A stretch of 64,000 bases of DNA from Gemmatimonadota bacterium (GCA_016713435.1 JADJPD010000003.1:558001-622000); one strand, 5' to 3'. Shown: positions 8,526 through 17,152, counted from the first letter of the stretch. Program-made: numbers and translations. The notes: generated by a model from the letters alone, not told the origin.

Positions 8526-9533
8526 TCAGTTCCCGGTGAGGATGCTGTCGGTCGGCGCCAGGCCGGCGAGCACTTCGACGGCCTCGGCGGTGCCGGTGAG
8601 CGGCGCCAGCTTCACCCAGCGGAGCTCGCTGCCGGCAGCAGTGCGCACGTGCACCCCGGTGAGGTCCCCCTCACGCACCACGGCTGAGGCGGGCACCACC
8701 ACGGCACGCCGGGTGCCCTGCGGCAGCCGCAGCGTGGCCGAGCCCCCGGACGCCAGCCCGCCCCCGTCGTTCTTCACCAGCGCATTGACGGTGTACACAC
8801 CACCCGTCATCGCCGGCACGACGCCCTCGATGGTGGCCGGGGCCGGCTGCCCTTCCACGTCGGCGCTCACCGCCTGCCCCGCCTTGAGGCTCCGTGCCAC
8901 CGCGGCCGGCACCTGCACGCTGATCCGGAGCCGCGCCTGCTCCTGCACCTCCACCACCGGTGCCCCCGGCGCCACGAAGGCGCCCGGGTCCACGTAGCGC
9001 ATGGTCACCACGCCCGCGAAGGGGGCCCGCACGCCCGCGTAGTCACCGACGGCGTTGAGCTCGGTGCGCGCCGCGCGCGCCTGCGCCAGCCCCGCCTCCG
9101 CCCGCGCCAGCCCCGTCTCCACCTGCTCCAGCTGGTAGCGCGTGGCCACGCTGTCCGCGTAGAGCGCGCGGAAGCGCGTCGCCTGGGTCATGGCGTCGGT
9201 GTGCATGGCTTCGGCGGCGGCGATGCCCGCCTCCACCTGCGCCCGCTTGGCGTCAATGTCGCGCGCGTCGATGCGGGCCAGGAGCTGGCCGGCCCGCACC
9301 ACGTCGCCCTCCTGCACCAGGACCTCGGTGACGCTGCCCATGAGCTTGGTGCTCAGCATGGCGCGCCGGAGCGGCTCGGCCACGCCGCTCGCATCGAAGG
9401 TGGCGGTGATCACGGTGTCGAGCACCGGACGGGGCGTGCCGGTGACGGCCGCCGCGCGCTTTTCCGGCAGCTGCTCGCCGCCGCAGGCGGTCACCAGCGC
9501 CAGGCCCAGCACTCCCCACGTCGTCGCCTTCAT
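8526..9533 (-). CDS. RND efflux membrane fusion protein (periplasmic adaptor)
   Basis: A 335-residue lipoprotein (lipobox VTAC, Cys17) that bridges the RND pump and TolC. After the signal come the first beta-barrel/lipoyl half (QEGDVVRAGQLLARID), a long alpha-hairpin (about residues 85-155, many Ala/Gln/Glu) and the second lipoyl half (VRAPFAGVVTMRYVDPGAFV), then the beta-barrel and membrane-proximal domains. The start at 9533 has GAGGAA about 8 bases upstream; a longer frame to 9716 would overlap tolC. It sits 37 bp after tolC and 2 bp before the permease. Confidence 0.94.
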   Translation of the reverse strand: MKATTWGVLGLALVTACGGEQLPEKRAAAVTGTPRPVLDTVITATFDASGVAEPLRRAMLSTKLMGSVTEVLVQEGDVVRAGQLLARIDARDIDAKRAQVEAGIAAAEAMHTDAMTQATRFRALYADSVATRYQLEQVETGLARAEAGLAQARAARTELNAVGDYAGVRAPFAGVVTMRYVDPGAFVAPGAPVVEVQEQARLRISVQVPAAVARSLKAGQAVSADVEGQPAPATIEGVVPAMTGGVYTVNALVKNDGGGLASGGSATLRLPQGTRRAVVVPASAVVREGDLTGVHVRTAAGSELRWVKLAPLTGTAEAVEVLAGLAPTDSILTGN

Positions 9534-9570
9534 GGTGCGATTCCTCGTCGGTCGGAAGCCGATCGTGATG

Positions 9571-10902
9571 TCAGTCCACATGCTTGCCCATCGCCTTCTG
9601 CCGCTCGGCCACGGCCACCAGGAGGTCATAGCGCGCCGCCGCGTGCGCCAGGGCCGCCCCGGTCTCGGCCGCGGTGGCGTCGAACAGTTCAGTGATGGAG
9701 GAGAGCCCGCCCGCATACTTCCGCGTCACCAGCCGGTGCGCCTCACGCGCCTGCGCCAGCGCCACGTCCTGGATGGCGAGCTGCTCGCGTGCCACGGTGA
9801 GCCGCTCCGTGGCCTGGGCCAGCTCGAGCGCCGCCTGTCCCTCGGCCGCCTCCGCCATCGCCTCGGCGGCCTGCAGGCGGCCTCCGGTAGCCTTGAGCTC
9901 CGCCAGCTCGGACGCGCCGGCGAAGGGGCTCCAGCTCAGCATCACGCCCACGGTCCAGGCGCTCTTCCCCGCAAACGGCTGGTTGGGATCGTTCCAGTCC
10001 ACCCGCCCGAACCCGTTGAGCCGGGGCAGGTAGAGCGACTGCGCCCGCCGCCGGTCCGCCCGTGCCGCGCGGGCGCCGAGTGAGGCGGCCTGCACGTCGG
10101 CCCGCTCGCCCGGGGCCGCGTTCTCGGCCAGGGATGCGGCGGCGCGCTCGGTCACGGCGCCGGCGGATGGCAGGGTGTCGGGGAGGGTCCAGCTGGTATC
10201 GGCCGGATCGCCCATCAGGACGGCCAGGCCGCGCCGGGCAATCCGCGCCTCGCCGCGGGCCGCCACCAGCCGGGCCTCGATCTCACCCGACTTCACGCGG
10301 GCCAGCAGCGCATCGGACCGGGTGGCCAGGCCCTGCTGCACCACCAGCTCGGCCTCGCGCACGTGGGCGCGGCCGGCGGTGGCGGCCACCTCGAGCATCT
10401 TCACCTGCTCCGCCGCCAGCACCGCGCCCCAGTAGGCCCGGAGCACCATGACACTGGTACCGGAACGGGTCCAGCGGGCGCTCGCCTCCATGGCCCCAGC
10501 CGCATCGCCCGCCGCGCGGCGGCCGAGCCAGGCGTCGGCGTTGAAGAGCGGCTGCTCCACCACCAGGCCGGTGGAGACGTTGCCGATGGAGCTGGGATCG
10601 TTGAGGAGCGCGGGATTGAAGGCGGCGGGGGTCACGGCGCGCTGCCGGAGCAGGAAGCCGAAGGCGTTGAGCGGGTCGGTGGTCTTGAGGTACGACGCCT
10701 CCACCCGCACGCTCGGCAGGATGCCCCGGAGCGGGAGCATGGCCTGCCCCGCCTGGGCGCCGGCCTGCCCTGCCGCGATCCGGTTGGCAAAGCCCCGCTG
10801 CTCCGCCCGCGTGAGTGCTTCCGCCGGGGTGAGCACCTGGGCCGCCGCCGCCGCCGGCAGCGCCAGCATCAGGAGGAGGGTGAACCGGGATTCTGTCCGC
10901 AT
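9571..10902 (-). CDS. TolC-family outer-membrane efflux protein
   Basis: A 443-residue protein with a signal peptide ending in AAAAAQ, followed by the TolC two-fold repeat of long helices (LTPAEALTRAEQRG at the start of the first half, and GVMLSWSPFAGASELAELKA opening the second). It forms the outer-membrane tunnel for the pump encoded downstream. It is the first gene of the operon. Its 5' region holds a perfect AT-rich palindrome that is probably the binding site of the divergent ArsR regulator. The C-terminal domain ends in a short KAMGKHVD tail. Confidence 0.93.
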   Translation of the reverse strand: MRTESRFTLLLMLALPAAAAAQVLTPAEALTRAEQRGFANRIAAGQAGAQAGQAMLPLRGILPSVRVEASYLKTTDPLNAFGFLLRQRAVTPAAFNPALLNDPSSIGNVSTGLVVEQPLFNADAWLGRRAAGDAAGAMEASARWTRSGTSVMVLRAYWGAVLAAEQVKMLEVAATAGRAHVREAELVVQQGLATRSDALLARVKSGEIEARLVAARGEARIARRGLAVLMGDPADTSWTLPDTLPSAGAVTERAAASLAENAAPGERADVQAASLGARAARADRRRAQSLYLPRLNGFGRVDWNDPNQPFAGKSAWTVGVMLSWSPFAGASELAELKATGGRLQAAEAMAEAAEGQAALELAQATERLTVAREQLAIQDVALAQAREAHRLVTRKYAGGLSSITELFDATAAETGAALAHAAARYDLLVAVAERQKAMGKHVD

Positions 10903-10945
10903 GCCGATCTCGGGTTGGGGACGCCAGGAGCCTTGTGCAAGTGCG

Positions 10946-10963
10946 TATAACTATATAGTTATA
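10946..10963. promoter_or_regulatory. 18-bp perfect palindrome, likely ArsR operator/promoter
   Basis: The sequence tataactatatagttata is a perfect palindrome in an otherwise about 70% GC region. It lies 43 bp upstream of tolC and 44 bp upstream of arsR, between the divergent genes. Imperfect AT-rich palindromes are usual ArsR/SmtB sites and often overlap the -10 box. Here the site contains TATA sequences on both strands, so one bound dimer could block both promoters. Confidence 0.72.
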
Positions 10964-11007
10964 TACAGGAGCAGTCAAGGCGTTCCCGGACACCCCCTGG
11001 AGGGGCT

Positions 11008-11403
11008 ATGGCGGATGACGATTCCCTACTCCATTCTTATATGGCTATCTGTTCAGCACCGACAGGGGAATCCATGCCCAGCAAGCTTCTCTCGCCCGCC
11101 CAGCTCGGGCTCATCGCCGAGCGGTTCAAGGCCCTCGCCGAGCCATCGCGGCTGGAGATCCTCCACGCCCTCAAGGAGCGGGAGCGGACGGTCTCGGAGA
11201 TCCTCGAGGCCACGGGGCTCGGCCAGGCCAACGTCTCCAAGCACCTGCAGGTGCTCTTCACGGCCGGCTTCGTGGACCGGCGGAAGGACGGGGTGAACAC
11301 CTGGTACCGGCTGGCGGACCAGGACGTGCTCCGCCTCTGCGAGCTGATGTGCGGGCGCATGGAGAAGGAAGCGGCCGCGCGGCGAAAGCTCTTCGCGGGC
11401 TGA
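11008..11403 (+). CDS. ArsR-family transcriptional regulator
   Basis: A winged-helix repressor with LAEPSRLEILHALKERERTV and the recognition helix GLGQANVSKHLQVL, then a wing (DGVNTWYRLAD). From 11008 it is 131 residues and has GGAGG five bases upstream. A start at 11074 (MPSKLL, preceded by GGGGA) is also possible and fits the family core better. One Cys lies in the N-terminal extension, and LCELMCGRM near the C-terminus contains two more. A thiol or metal signal is therefore possible but unproven. It very likely controls the divergent tolC-MFP-RND-DUF2892 operon. Confidence 0.9.
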   Translation: MADDDSLLHSYMAICSAPTGESMPSKLLSPAQLGLIAERFKALAEPSRLEILHALKERERTVSEILEATGLGQANVSKHLQVLFTAGFVDRRKDGVNTWYRLADQDVLRLCELMCGRMEKEAAARRKLFAG

Positions 11404-11433
11404 CGCGGCACGCCTCCAACCGCCTCAATGCAC

Positions 11434-11463
11434 AGAAGCGACCGGGCTCCCCCGGTCGCTTCT
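11434..11463. terminator. Bidirectional hairpin terminator
   Basis: A perfect 13-bp stem (agaagcgaccggg, 11434-11446, with its complement at 11451-11463) closes on a 4-nt loop. It follows arsR on the plus strand. On the minus strand it lies directly after the truncated end of the DUF2911 gene, whose reading frame runs into it. Confidence 0.8.
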
Positions 11464-11465
11464 CC

Positions 11466-12262
11466 ATTGGCCAGCGCCTCGGCGAGGCTGTCGTAGACGT
11501 TCCAGGAGCGCGGGTAGTCGGCCACGTTCTTCCGGAACAGCGTCAGTGCCTCGTCCAGCTTCCCCGCGTTCATCATCTGGTAGCCGAGGACGTTCACCTC
11601 CGCTTCCGTGGCCACGGCCAGCGCCTGGTCGCGCAGGCGGGTCGCCTCGGCGGTGTTGCCCTGCTTCTCGAGCGCCAGCGCCTTGATGCGGAGGCTCTGG
11701 AAGCCGCCGTTGCGCGTGATGGCGCTGTCCGCCCATGAGGCCGCGAGCCCCCACTGCCCCCGCTCGATGGCCTGCATGGCCGCCTGGTTCCACGGCTGCG
11801 GGAAGAAGTACTTCGGAGCATCTCCTCGTGCTCGGCCGCCGCCGGCGTCACGCTGAACCGCACCGCGTCCTCGGCCGAGTTGTAGCTGAAGCTGCCCCAG
11901 GCGTCGGCCTGGCGGCTCACCATCACCGTCCACGCCCCCGCGGTCGGGATGGTGTGGAGTCCGTAGCGGCCCGCCGGCAGCTTCATGCCGCCCACCGTGA
12001 ACGGACTCGAGATGCTCAGCACGGTGTTCTCGTTGGCACCCGCGCGCCACACCGCGTCGTAGGGCACCAGCCCGCCCCAGATCTTCCTCCCGTTCACCGA
12101 CGGCCGCGCATACTCGACCGTCACGCGGGTCATCCCCACCACCTGGCTCACCGTCGCACTCGGGCTCTCCCGCGGCGTGGTGATCACGGGCATCTGCGCC
12201 GCGACCGGCGCGGCAGCAGCCATGAGCGCGAGCAACACCCCCGACGTCCGAACTTGCAACAC
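11466..12262 (-). pseudogene. DUF2911 protein with TPR-like C-terminus, internally deleted and truncated
   Basis: A GTG start at 12262 has AGGAGG five bases upstream. A signal peptide and a good DUF2911 domain follow (VEYARPSVNGRKIWGG, VWRAGANENT, LPAGRYGLHTIP, WGSFSYNSAEDAVRF) to about position 11825. The next strands of the domain, which I expect to be some 60 residues in this family, are absent. Homology resumes in another frame with FFPQPWNQAAMQAIERGQ and helical repeats to DSLAEALANGE at about 11466, where the terminator hairpin cuts off the expected last residues. A deletion plus a frameshift explains this. Misassembly is the alternative. Function unknown in the family; periplasmic. Confidence 0.65.
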
Positions 12263-12377
12263 GGGACCTCCTGGTTGTGGGGACTTCGATTGTCTGGGAA
12301 TCGGGGGTCCTACGATGCCGGCTGACGGGTGGTGTCAGATGGCACGGCGGCGTCCTGGGGCGACGGCTACGGGCGCT

Positions 12378-12398
12378 TGTGTCTCAACGCAGAGGCAC
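12378..12398. repeat. Half copy of the CGCAGAGG intergenic element
   Basis: Only the left tip (ttgtgtctcaacgcagagg) is present, in the 297-bp gap between the DUF2911 gene and the next gene. No matching right arm is seen downstream, so this is a solo end or a decayed copy. The rest of the gap shows no clear gene. Confidence 0.5.
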
Positions 12399-12559
12399 GG
12401 CGGGGCGCCGCGCCGCTCCCCGGCCCTCGAGAACCGCGGCACCCAGACCTCGGCACCCCCAAGCTCTTGCCACGAAAGCACATCCCCGATTGATCCACGG
12501 GTGAATGCGGCGTGATCCGCGCTGCTATCTTGGAGCCGTCACCTCAACCGGAGCTTTTC

Positions 12560-13291
12560 ATGTCGGGTCGTCTGTGGGTTGCCGCCGTGGTCGTCGGCGG
12601 GATGGTGCTGGGGATGCCGGCCAGGGTCGAGGCGCAGCTGGGCGGGCTCACCAAGCGCGCGCGGGATCGCGCGGCGCAGGCCGCCGGGGTCCAGAGCACC
12701 GATGAGGCGGCCCGCATGCCGGGCCCGGTGCTCACCACCGCGGTCCTCGATCAGGTCATGACCGGCCTCAAGGCCGAGAAGGTGGCGCGCGACAACTGGG
12801 CCGCCGAGCAGGCGCGCCAGCAGCGGCTGCGGGAGGAGGAGCAGGCGCGGCGGGAGGCCGACGCCAACCACAGCGGGTGCATTGACCGGGAGATGCGCGC
12901 CGACAGCAACTACATCAAGGCCGACAAGCTGCAGCGCGAGGCCCAGGCCGCTGTGCAGCGAGGTGAGACGGCCAAGGCTGTGCAGGCCGCGCAGCAGATC
13001 CAGGGCCTGATCACGCTGGCGCAGCAGAACGCCGAGGCCAAGTGCAAGCCGGCCGAGCCGGCCGCGGCGCCGGAGGAGCAGGCGGTCGCGGCGGTGCAGG
13101 TGAACCCCGATTCCGTGGGGGCCAAGGCGGCCAAGATGAGCGCCACCGACTACGCGCAGGCCAAGGAACTCCTCTACACCTACCTCAACTTCCCGCAGAA
13201 GGCCGGCCTCTCGGCCGACGAGAAGCGGGTCGTGGACCCGAAGAAGGCCCAGATCAAGGACGCGCTCAAGGGCGCGGGCCTGGGCGGCTGA
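12560..13291 (+). CDS. Hypothetical exported Ala/Gln-rich helical protein, 243 aa
   Basis: I do not recognise a family. A signal peptide ends near RVEAQ and is followed by a helical, highly charged middle (about residues 60-150) rich in Ala, Gln, Arg and Glu that could form a coiled coil. Two Cys residues (in SGCID and AKCKP) flank the second half of this region and could pair. An Ala/Pro/Glu linker and a short helical end (ATDYAQAKELLYTYLNFPQ) follow. GGAG precedes the ATG. Its stop overlaps the next start (TGATG), so the two are co-transcribed. A periplasmic location is inferred. Confidence 0.75.
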   Translation: MSGRLWVAAVVVGGMVLGMPARVEAQLGGLTKRARDRAAQAAGVQSTDEAARMPGPVLTTAVLDQVMTGLKAEKVARDNWAAEQARQQRLREEEQARREADANHSGCIDREMRADSNYIKADKLQREAQAAVQRGETAKAVQAAQQIQGLITLAQQNAEAKCKPAEPAAAPEEQAVAAVQVNPDSVGAKAAKMSATDYAQAKELLYTYLNFPQKAGLSADEKRVVDPKKAQIKDALKGAGLGG

Positions 13292-14130
13292 TGCGCCTGC
13301 TGCTCCTCCTCGGCGTGCTGGCCGGCGCGGCGGGCGTGCGCCTCGCCGCGCGCGAGCCCGCGCTCGCGCTCGACTGGACGCCGGTGCGTCCCGGGCTCGA
13401 GCTGGCCACGCGGCCCTGGCGTGCGCCGGGAGAGGGGCGGTGGACCAAGCTCGTGTTCCTGCGCATCGACCCGGCGTCGCACCGGCTGGCGCTGGATCTC
13501 GCACTCACGCCGGACTTCCGTGACCCCGCGTGGAGCATCGCCCGGGCGCCGGACCGCGCGGTGGCGGCGTTCAATGCCGGACAGTTCAGCGGCATCGCGC
13601 CCTGGGGGTGGACGGTGCGCGAGGGGCGCGAGCTCCGCCCGCCCGGCACCGGGCCGCTTTCCATGGCCGTGGTGGAAGACTCGGCCGGTGCCGTGCGCTT
13701 CGTGCCGCCGGATTCCATCGCGGCCGTGCGCGACGCCGGCGGGGTGCGCACCGTCATCCAGTCCTACCCCACGCTGCTCGAGGGAGACGGCCGCATTCCC
13801 GCCGCCCTCACCACCGAGGGCCTTGGCGTCGGCACCACGCACCGCGACGCGCGCCTGGCCCTCTGCGCCCTGGCCGACGGCCGGCTCCTCCTGCTCCTCA
13901 CCCGCTTCGACGGCCTCGGCGACGCCGGCCAGGCCATCCCCTTCGGCCTGACACTGGCCGAGGTTGCGACCATCCTCCGCGACGCCGGCTGCAGCCGCGC
14001 CGTGGCGCTCGATGGCGGGATCTCCGCCCAGCTCCTGGTCCGCGCCACCCCCGAGGGTGACCGCGCCTGGACCGCCTGGCGCAAGGTGCCCGCCGGCCTC
14101 CTCGTGGAGCCGCGCGCGGCACCGTGGAGC
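13291..14130 (+). CDS. Phosphodiester glycosidase (NAGPA/DUF2233) family exported protein
   Basis: The start overlaps the previous stop. A signal peptide precedes a NAGPA-type domain: AFNAGQFSG (about residue 100), GLGVGTTHRDARLALCALADGRL, and the hallmark ALDGGISAQLLV near residue 250. Family members hydrolyse glycosidic phosphodiesters, but the bacterial substrates are mostly unknown. Homology ends near LLVEPR (about 14117), where related proteins normally stop. The sequence then enters an almost pure G/C tract with no in-frame stop until 14937, so the true 3' end is lost. The end given is my estimate. Confidence 0.75.
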
Positions 14131-14722
14131 CCGGGGGGGGCGGGGGGCCGGGCCGGGCGCCCCGGGGGGGGGGGGGGGGCGGGGGGGGGCCGGGGGGGAA
14201 GGGGGGGGGGCCGGCGGCGCGGGGCGGGCGGGGGCGGGCGGGGCGGGCGCGGCCGCCCGGGGCCCGGCGGGCCGCCCGGGGGGGCCGGGCCCGGGGGGGG
14301 GGGCGGGGGGGGGGGCCGGGCCGCGCCCCCCGGGGCCCCCGCGCCCGGGGGCGCCGCCGGCCGGGGCCGGCGGCCGGGGGGGGGGGGGGGGGGGGGCGGG
14401 GGGGGGGGCGGGGGGGGGGGGGGGGGGCCGGGGGGGCCGGGGGCGGCGGCGGGGGGGGGGGCCGGGCCGGGCGGGGGGGCCGGGGGGGGGGGCGGGGGGG
14501 GCGGCCGGCGCGGGCGGGGCGGGGGGGGGGGGGCGGGGGGGGGGGGGGGGGGGGGGGGGGGGGCGCGCGGGCGGGCGGGCGGCGGCGGGCGGGGGGGGGC
14601 CCCGGGGGGCGGGCGCGGCGGGCGGGGGGGGGGGGGGGGCGCGGGGGCCGGGCGGCCCCGGGCCGGCGGGCGCGCCCGCCGCCCGCCCGCCCCGGGCGGC
14701 CGGCGGGGGCGGGGGGGGGGGG
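14129..14722. repeat. Extreme G/C low-complexity tract (about 594 bp)
   Basis: Apart from two A residues (14199-14200), every base from 14129 to 14722 is G or C, with G runs of 10 to more than 20 on the plus strand. Long frames through it (Gly-, Pro- or Arg-rich) are open only because stops need A or T. It starts abruptly at the 3' end of a normal gene. It could be a true G-rich expansion, but a consensus artefact over a region with poor read support is more likely. No gene is called here. Confidence 0.85.
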
Positions 14723-14893
14723 TGGCGGGCGCAGCTGGCTGCTCCACCCACCCCAGAGGACAGGCGGGCCCACCCTGGCGGATGAGCCCGCCACGGGGCG
14801 GCACGGCCGCGCGCTGCGCCTTGCGGCGTCTGGTTGGTCACACCATGGCCCGCCAAGGCACCGCCGACGGCGACGCCACCACTCGACCAGCGT
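14723..14893. other. Gene-free stretch, possible decayed right half of the intergenic element
   Basis: No gene is seen. The segment gcgggcccacc...gatgagcccgcc (14766-14794) resembles the inner hairpin of copies A and B. The stretch ctgcgccttgcggcgtct...ggtcacacc (14815-14843) resembles a worn right arm with its tcacacc end. If so, the G/C tract covers the left half of a further element copy. This is a weak match. Confidence 0.25.
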
Positions 14894-15286
14894 TCAGTGC
14901 GCCTCGAACCAGAGCTCGGTGTCGTAGTGCAGCGTGATCTCCTCGCCGGCGTCGATGGGCCGCAGGGCCTCGAGGACGAGCGCCTGCCGGTCGTAGTCCG
15001 GCCACACGCCCGCGTTGTGGTCCTCGGCGTGGTTGGCCAGGCTCACCAGCCCGAAGGCGATGGCGCCGAGCCAGGTGTCGTCGTCCTCGCCGTGCCAGTG
15101 GAAGTAGTGGTGGCCGAGGGGTGTGGACTCGAGGAGTTCCGCCTGGGTCCCGTCAATGATGCTGACGGGCGACACCTCGATGACCTCGCCCTCCTCGAAG
15201 GCCCGCGCGGCATAGATGCCCCGCCCCTTCACGGGGTGGACGCGGACCTCGAGCCCGAACGGGGAGACGAACTGCGGCGCAAGCAT
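14894..15286 (-). CDS. SET domain-containing protein (lysine methyltransferase-like)
   Basis: A compact 130-residue SET domain with no extra modules. It has the SAM-binding KGRGIYAARAF (residues 20-30), the pseudoknot SLANHAEDHNA (Asn85-His86) and the C-terminal GEEITLHYDTELW, where Tyr121 is the likely catalytic tyrosine. Bacterial stand-alone SET proteins methylate lysines of unknown targets, and none can be inferred here. There is no clear Shine-Dalgarno for the 15286 ATG. It is divergent from the aldo/keto reductase gene with a 123-bp gap. Confidence 0.87.
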   Translation of the reverse strand: MLAPQFVSPFGLEVRVHPVKGRGIYAARAFEEGEVIEVSPVSIIDGTQAELLESTPLGHHYFHWHGEDDDTWLGAIAFGLVSLANHAEDHNAGVWPDYDRQALVLEALRPIDAGEEITLHYDTELWFEAH

Positions 15287-15409
15287 GGCGGGGCGGGGAA
15301 AAGGAGGAGCTACGTTAAGGGGCGCCGGGGATGGAGGGAAGGGGTGCACCGGCCCGCCGCCCCGACGCCACAGGGATCGTCGTCTCACCGCATCACGGAA
15401 GGGATCCTC

Positions 15410-16450
15410 ATGTCTCGCGACCTGCGCTACCGCCTCCTGGGCCCGAGCGGCCTCCGCGTCTCCGAGCTGGCCCTCGGCACCATGACCTTCGGCACCGAGT
15501 GGGGCGCCGGCGGCGACGCCGCCGAGAGCCGCCGGATGTTCGACGCCTACGCCGCGCGCGGGGGCAACTTCATCGACACCGCCAACCGCTACACCGAGGG
15601 CACCAGCGAGCGCCTCCTCGGCGACTTCCTGGCCGCCGACCGCGACCACTTCGTGGTGGCCACCAAGTACACCCTCTTCGACCGGAAGGGGGACCCCAAC
15701 TTCAGCGGCAACCACAAGAAGAACCTGCACCGCTCCGTGAAGGCGAGCCTCGAACGCCTGCGCACCGATCACCTGGACCTGCTCTGGGTCCACATGTGGG
15801 ACTTCACCACGCCGGTGGAGGAGGTGATGCGGGCGCTGGACGAGCTGGTGCGGGGCGGGACCGTGCACCACATCGCCATCAGCGACACGCCGGCCTGGGT
15901 CGTCGCGCAGGCCAACACCCTGGCCCACGCGCGCGGCTGGACGCCGTTCACCGCGGTGCAGCTCCGCTACTCGCTCATTGATCGCGCCGCCGAGCGGGAC
16001 CTGCTGCCCATGGCCCGGGCCTTCGGGCTGGCGGTGACGCCGTGGAGCGTGATCGGCGCCGGGGTCCTCTCGGGGAAGTACAACACCGACGCCGGCGCCA
16101 CGGGCCGCGCGGCGAAGGGCGCGGCGAAGCAGCCGCGCAACCTCGAGATCGCCGGCGTGGTGAACGCGATCGCCGCCGAGCTCGGGGCCAGCGCCACCCA
16201 GGTGGCCATCGCCTGGGCCATGTCGCGGCCGGGGGTGATCATCCCGCTCATCGGCGCCCGCAACGTGCAGCAGCTCGAGGACAACCTCGGCGCCGTGGAC
16301 GTGACGCTCTCAGTCGAGCAACTCGCGCGGCTGGAACAGGTGAGCGCCATCGAGCTCGGCTTCCCCCACGACTTCCTGCTGGCCGAGGCCACGCAGGAGA
16401 TCATCTTCGGCGGGACGCAGGGGCGGCTGGAGCGGCCGGGGCGCTGGTAG
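15410..16450 (+). CDS. Aldo/keto reductase family oxidoreductase
   Basis: A 346-residue NADPH-dependent TIM-barrel reductase. The catalytic tetrad is visible: Asp56 and Tyr61 in FIDTANRYTEG, Lys86 in VATKYTLF and His128 in LLWVHMW. The cofactor site near the end is GARNVQQLEDNLGAVD. The substrate is unknown; the closest layout is the broad YajO/AKR11-like group. GGAAGGG precedes the ATG by about 7 bases. The codon frame stays open after the TAG, into the 21-bp repeat array that begins 52 bp downstream. Confidence 0.93.
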   Translation: MSRDLRYRLLGPSGLRVSELALGTMTFGTEWGAGGDAAESRRMFDAYAARGGNFIDTANRYTEGTSERLLGDFLAADRDHFVVATKYTLFDRKGDPNFSGNHKKNLHRSVKASLERLRTDHLDLLWVHMWDFTTPVEEVMRALDELVRGGTVHHIAISDTPAWVVAQANTLAHARGWTPFTAVQLRYSLIDRAAERDLLPMARAFGLAVTPWSVIGAGVLSGKYNTDAGATGRAAKGAAKQPRNLEIAGVVNAIAAELGASATQVAIAWAMSRPGVIIPLIGARNVQQLEDNLGAVDVTLSVEQLARLEQVSAIELGFPHDFLLAEATQEIIFGGTQGRLERPGRW

Positions 16451-16501
16451 GCACGCGGAACGCGCGGCCCGGCGAGGGGCACGGCAGGACCGGAGAGCGT
16501 C

Positions 16502-16942
16502 GCGATCACGCTTTTCGTCGCTCTGATCGGGTTGGTGCCCGCCGCGACGGCCCTCGCGCCCGCGGCGATTGGTCTTGCGATGGGCGCGATCCGCCCTGCG
16601 GTCGCCACGACCGGGCCGGGGCCGGCCGCGATGGCACTTCGGCGCGGCGCGATTGCCCCGGGGTGCCACGCGATTGCCCCACCCGCGCTCGCGATTGACT
16701 TGCGGGGCGTCGCGATGGCCCTGGCGGGGCTCACGATGGCCCGGGTGGTGCCGCCGATTGTCCTCGCGGTCCTCGCGATCACCCGCGCGGTCGCCGCGAG
16801 CGCGCTTGCGCTGGTCGCGCGCGCCATCGCGGTCGTGGCGCGTGGCCGGGCGTGGACCGCGATCCGGCCTAGGGGCTGTGCGACGGCTCTTGCGGTCTCC
16901 GCGATGGCGCCGAGGATGGTCTCGCTGATCCACGCGGTGGCG
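16502..16942. repeat. 21-bp tandem repeat array, about 21 diverged units
   Basis: Units start with gcgat (or acgat, ccgat, gcgac) at exact 21-bp steps, for example 16628, 16649, 16670, 16691, 16712, 16733, 16754 and 16775, and extend from 16502 to about 16942. The rough consensus is gcgatngccctngcggtsgcc. Because 21 is a multiple of 3, several frames stay open and encode 7-residue repeats. The plus frame (16532-17122, only a TTG or GTG start) gives units like GAIAPGC or HAIAPPA. The minus frame gives units like ARAIATP. The plus frame would fit the gap between neighbours, but coding is unproven. The rest of 16451-17152 shows nothing else. Confidence 0.8.
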
Positions 16943-17152
16943 TGGAGCGTCCGCGCGTGGCCACCGACCGACCCCACGGTGACGCCGAGGGCCCGCACCG
17001 CCGCCGTGAGGGCGTCAGTGCAGGCTCCGGTGACATTTCCCCGCCCGGCAGCGCCACCGGGGACGGCTGCGCGCCGGCCGCGCGGGGAGCCAGTGGACCG
17101 GCGAGAGCGGCGCCGCGTGTGAGGCGCGGCCCGCTCCCTCCGTCGTGTCCCT

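Noticed and set aside
13042..14937. Gly-, Pro- or Arg-rich proteins across the G/C tract
   Set aside because: The frames are open only because the tract lacks A and T; no motif or ribosome site supports them.
15967..16998. A 343-residue minus-strand repeat protein over the 21-bp array
   Set aside because: It would run about 480 bp antisense through the aldo/keto reductase gene; kept only as an open question in the repeat entry.
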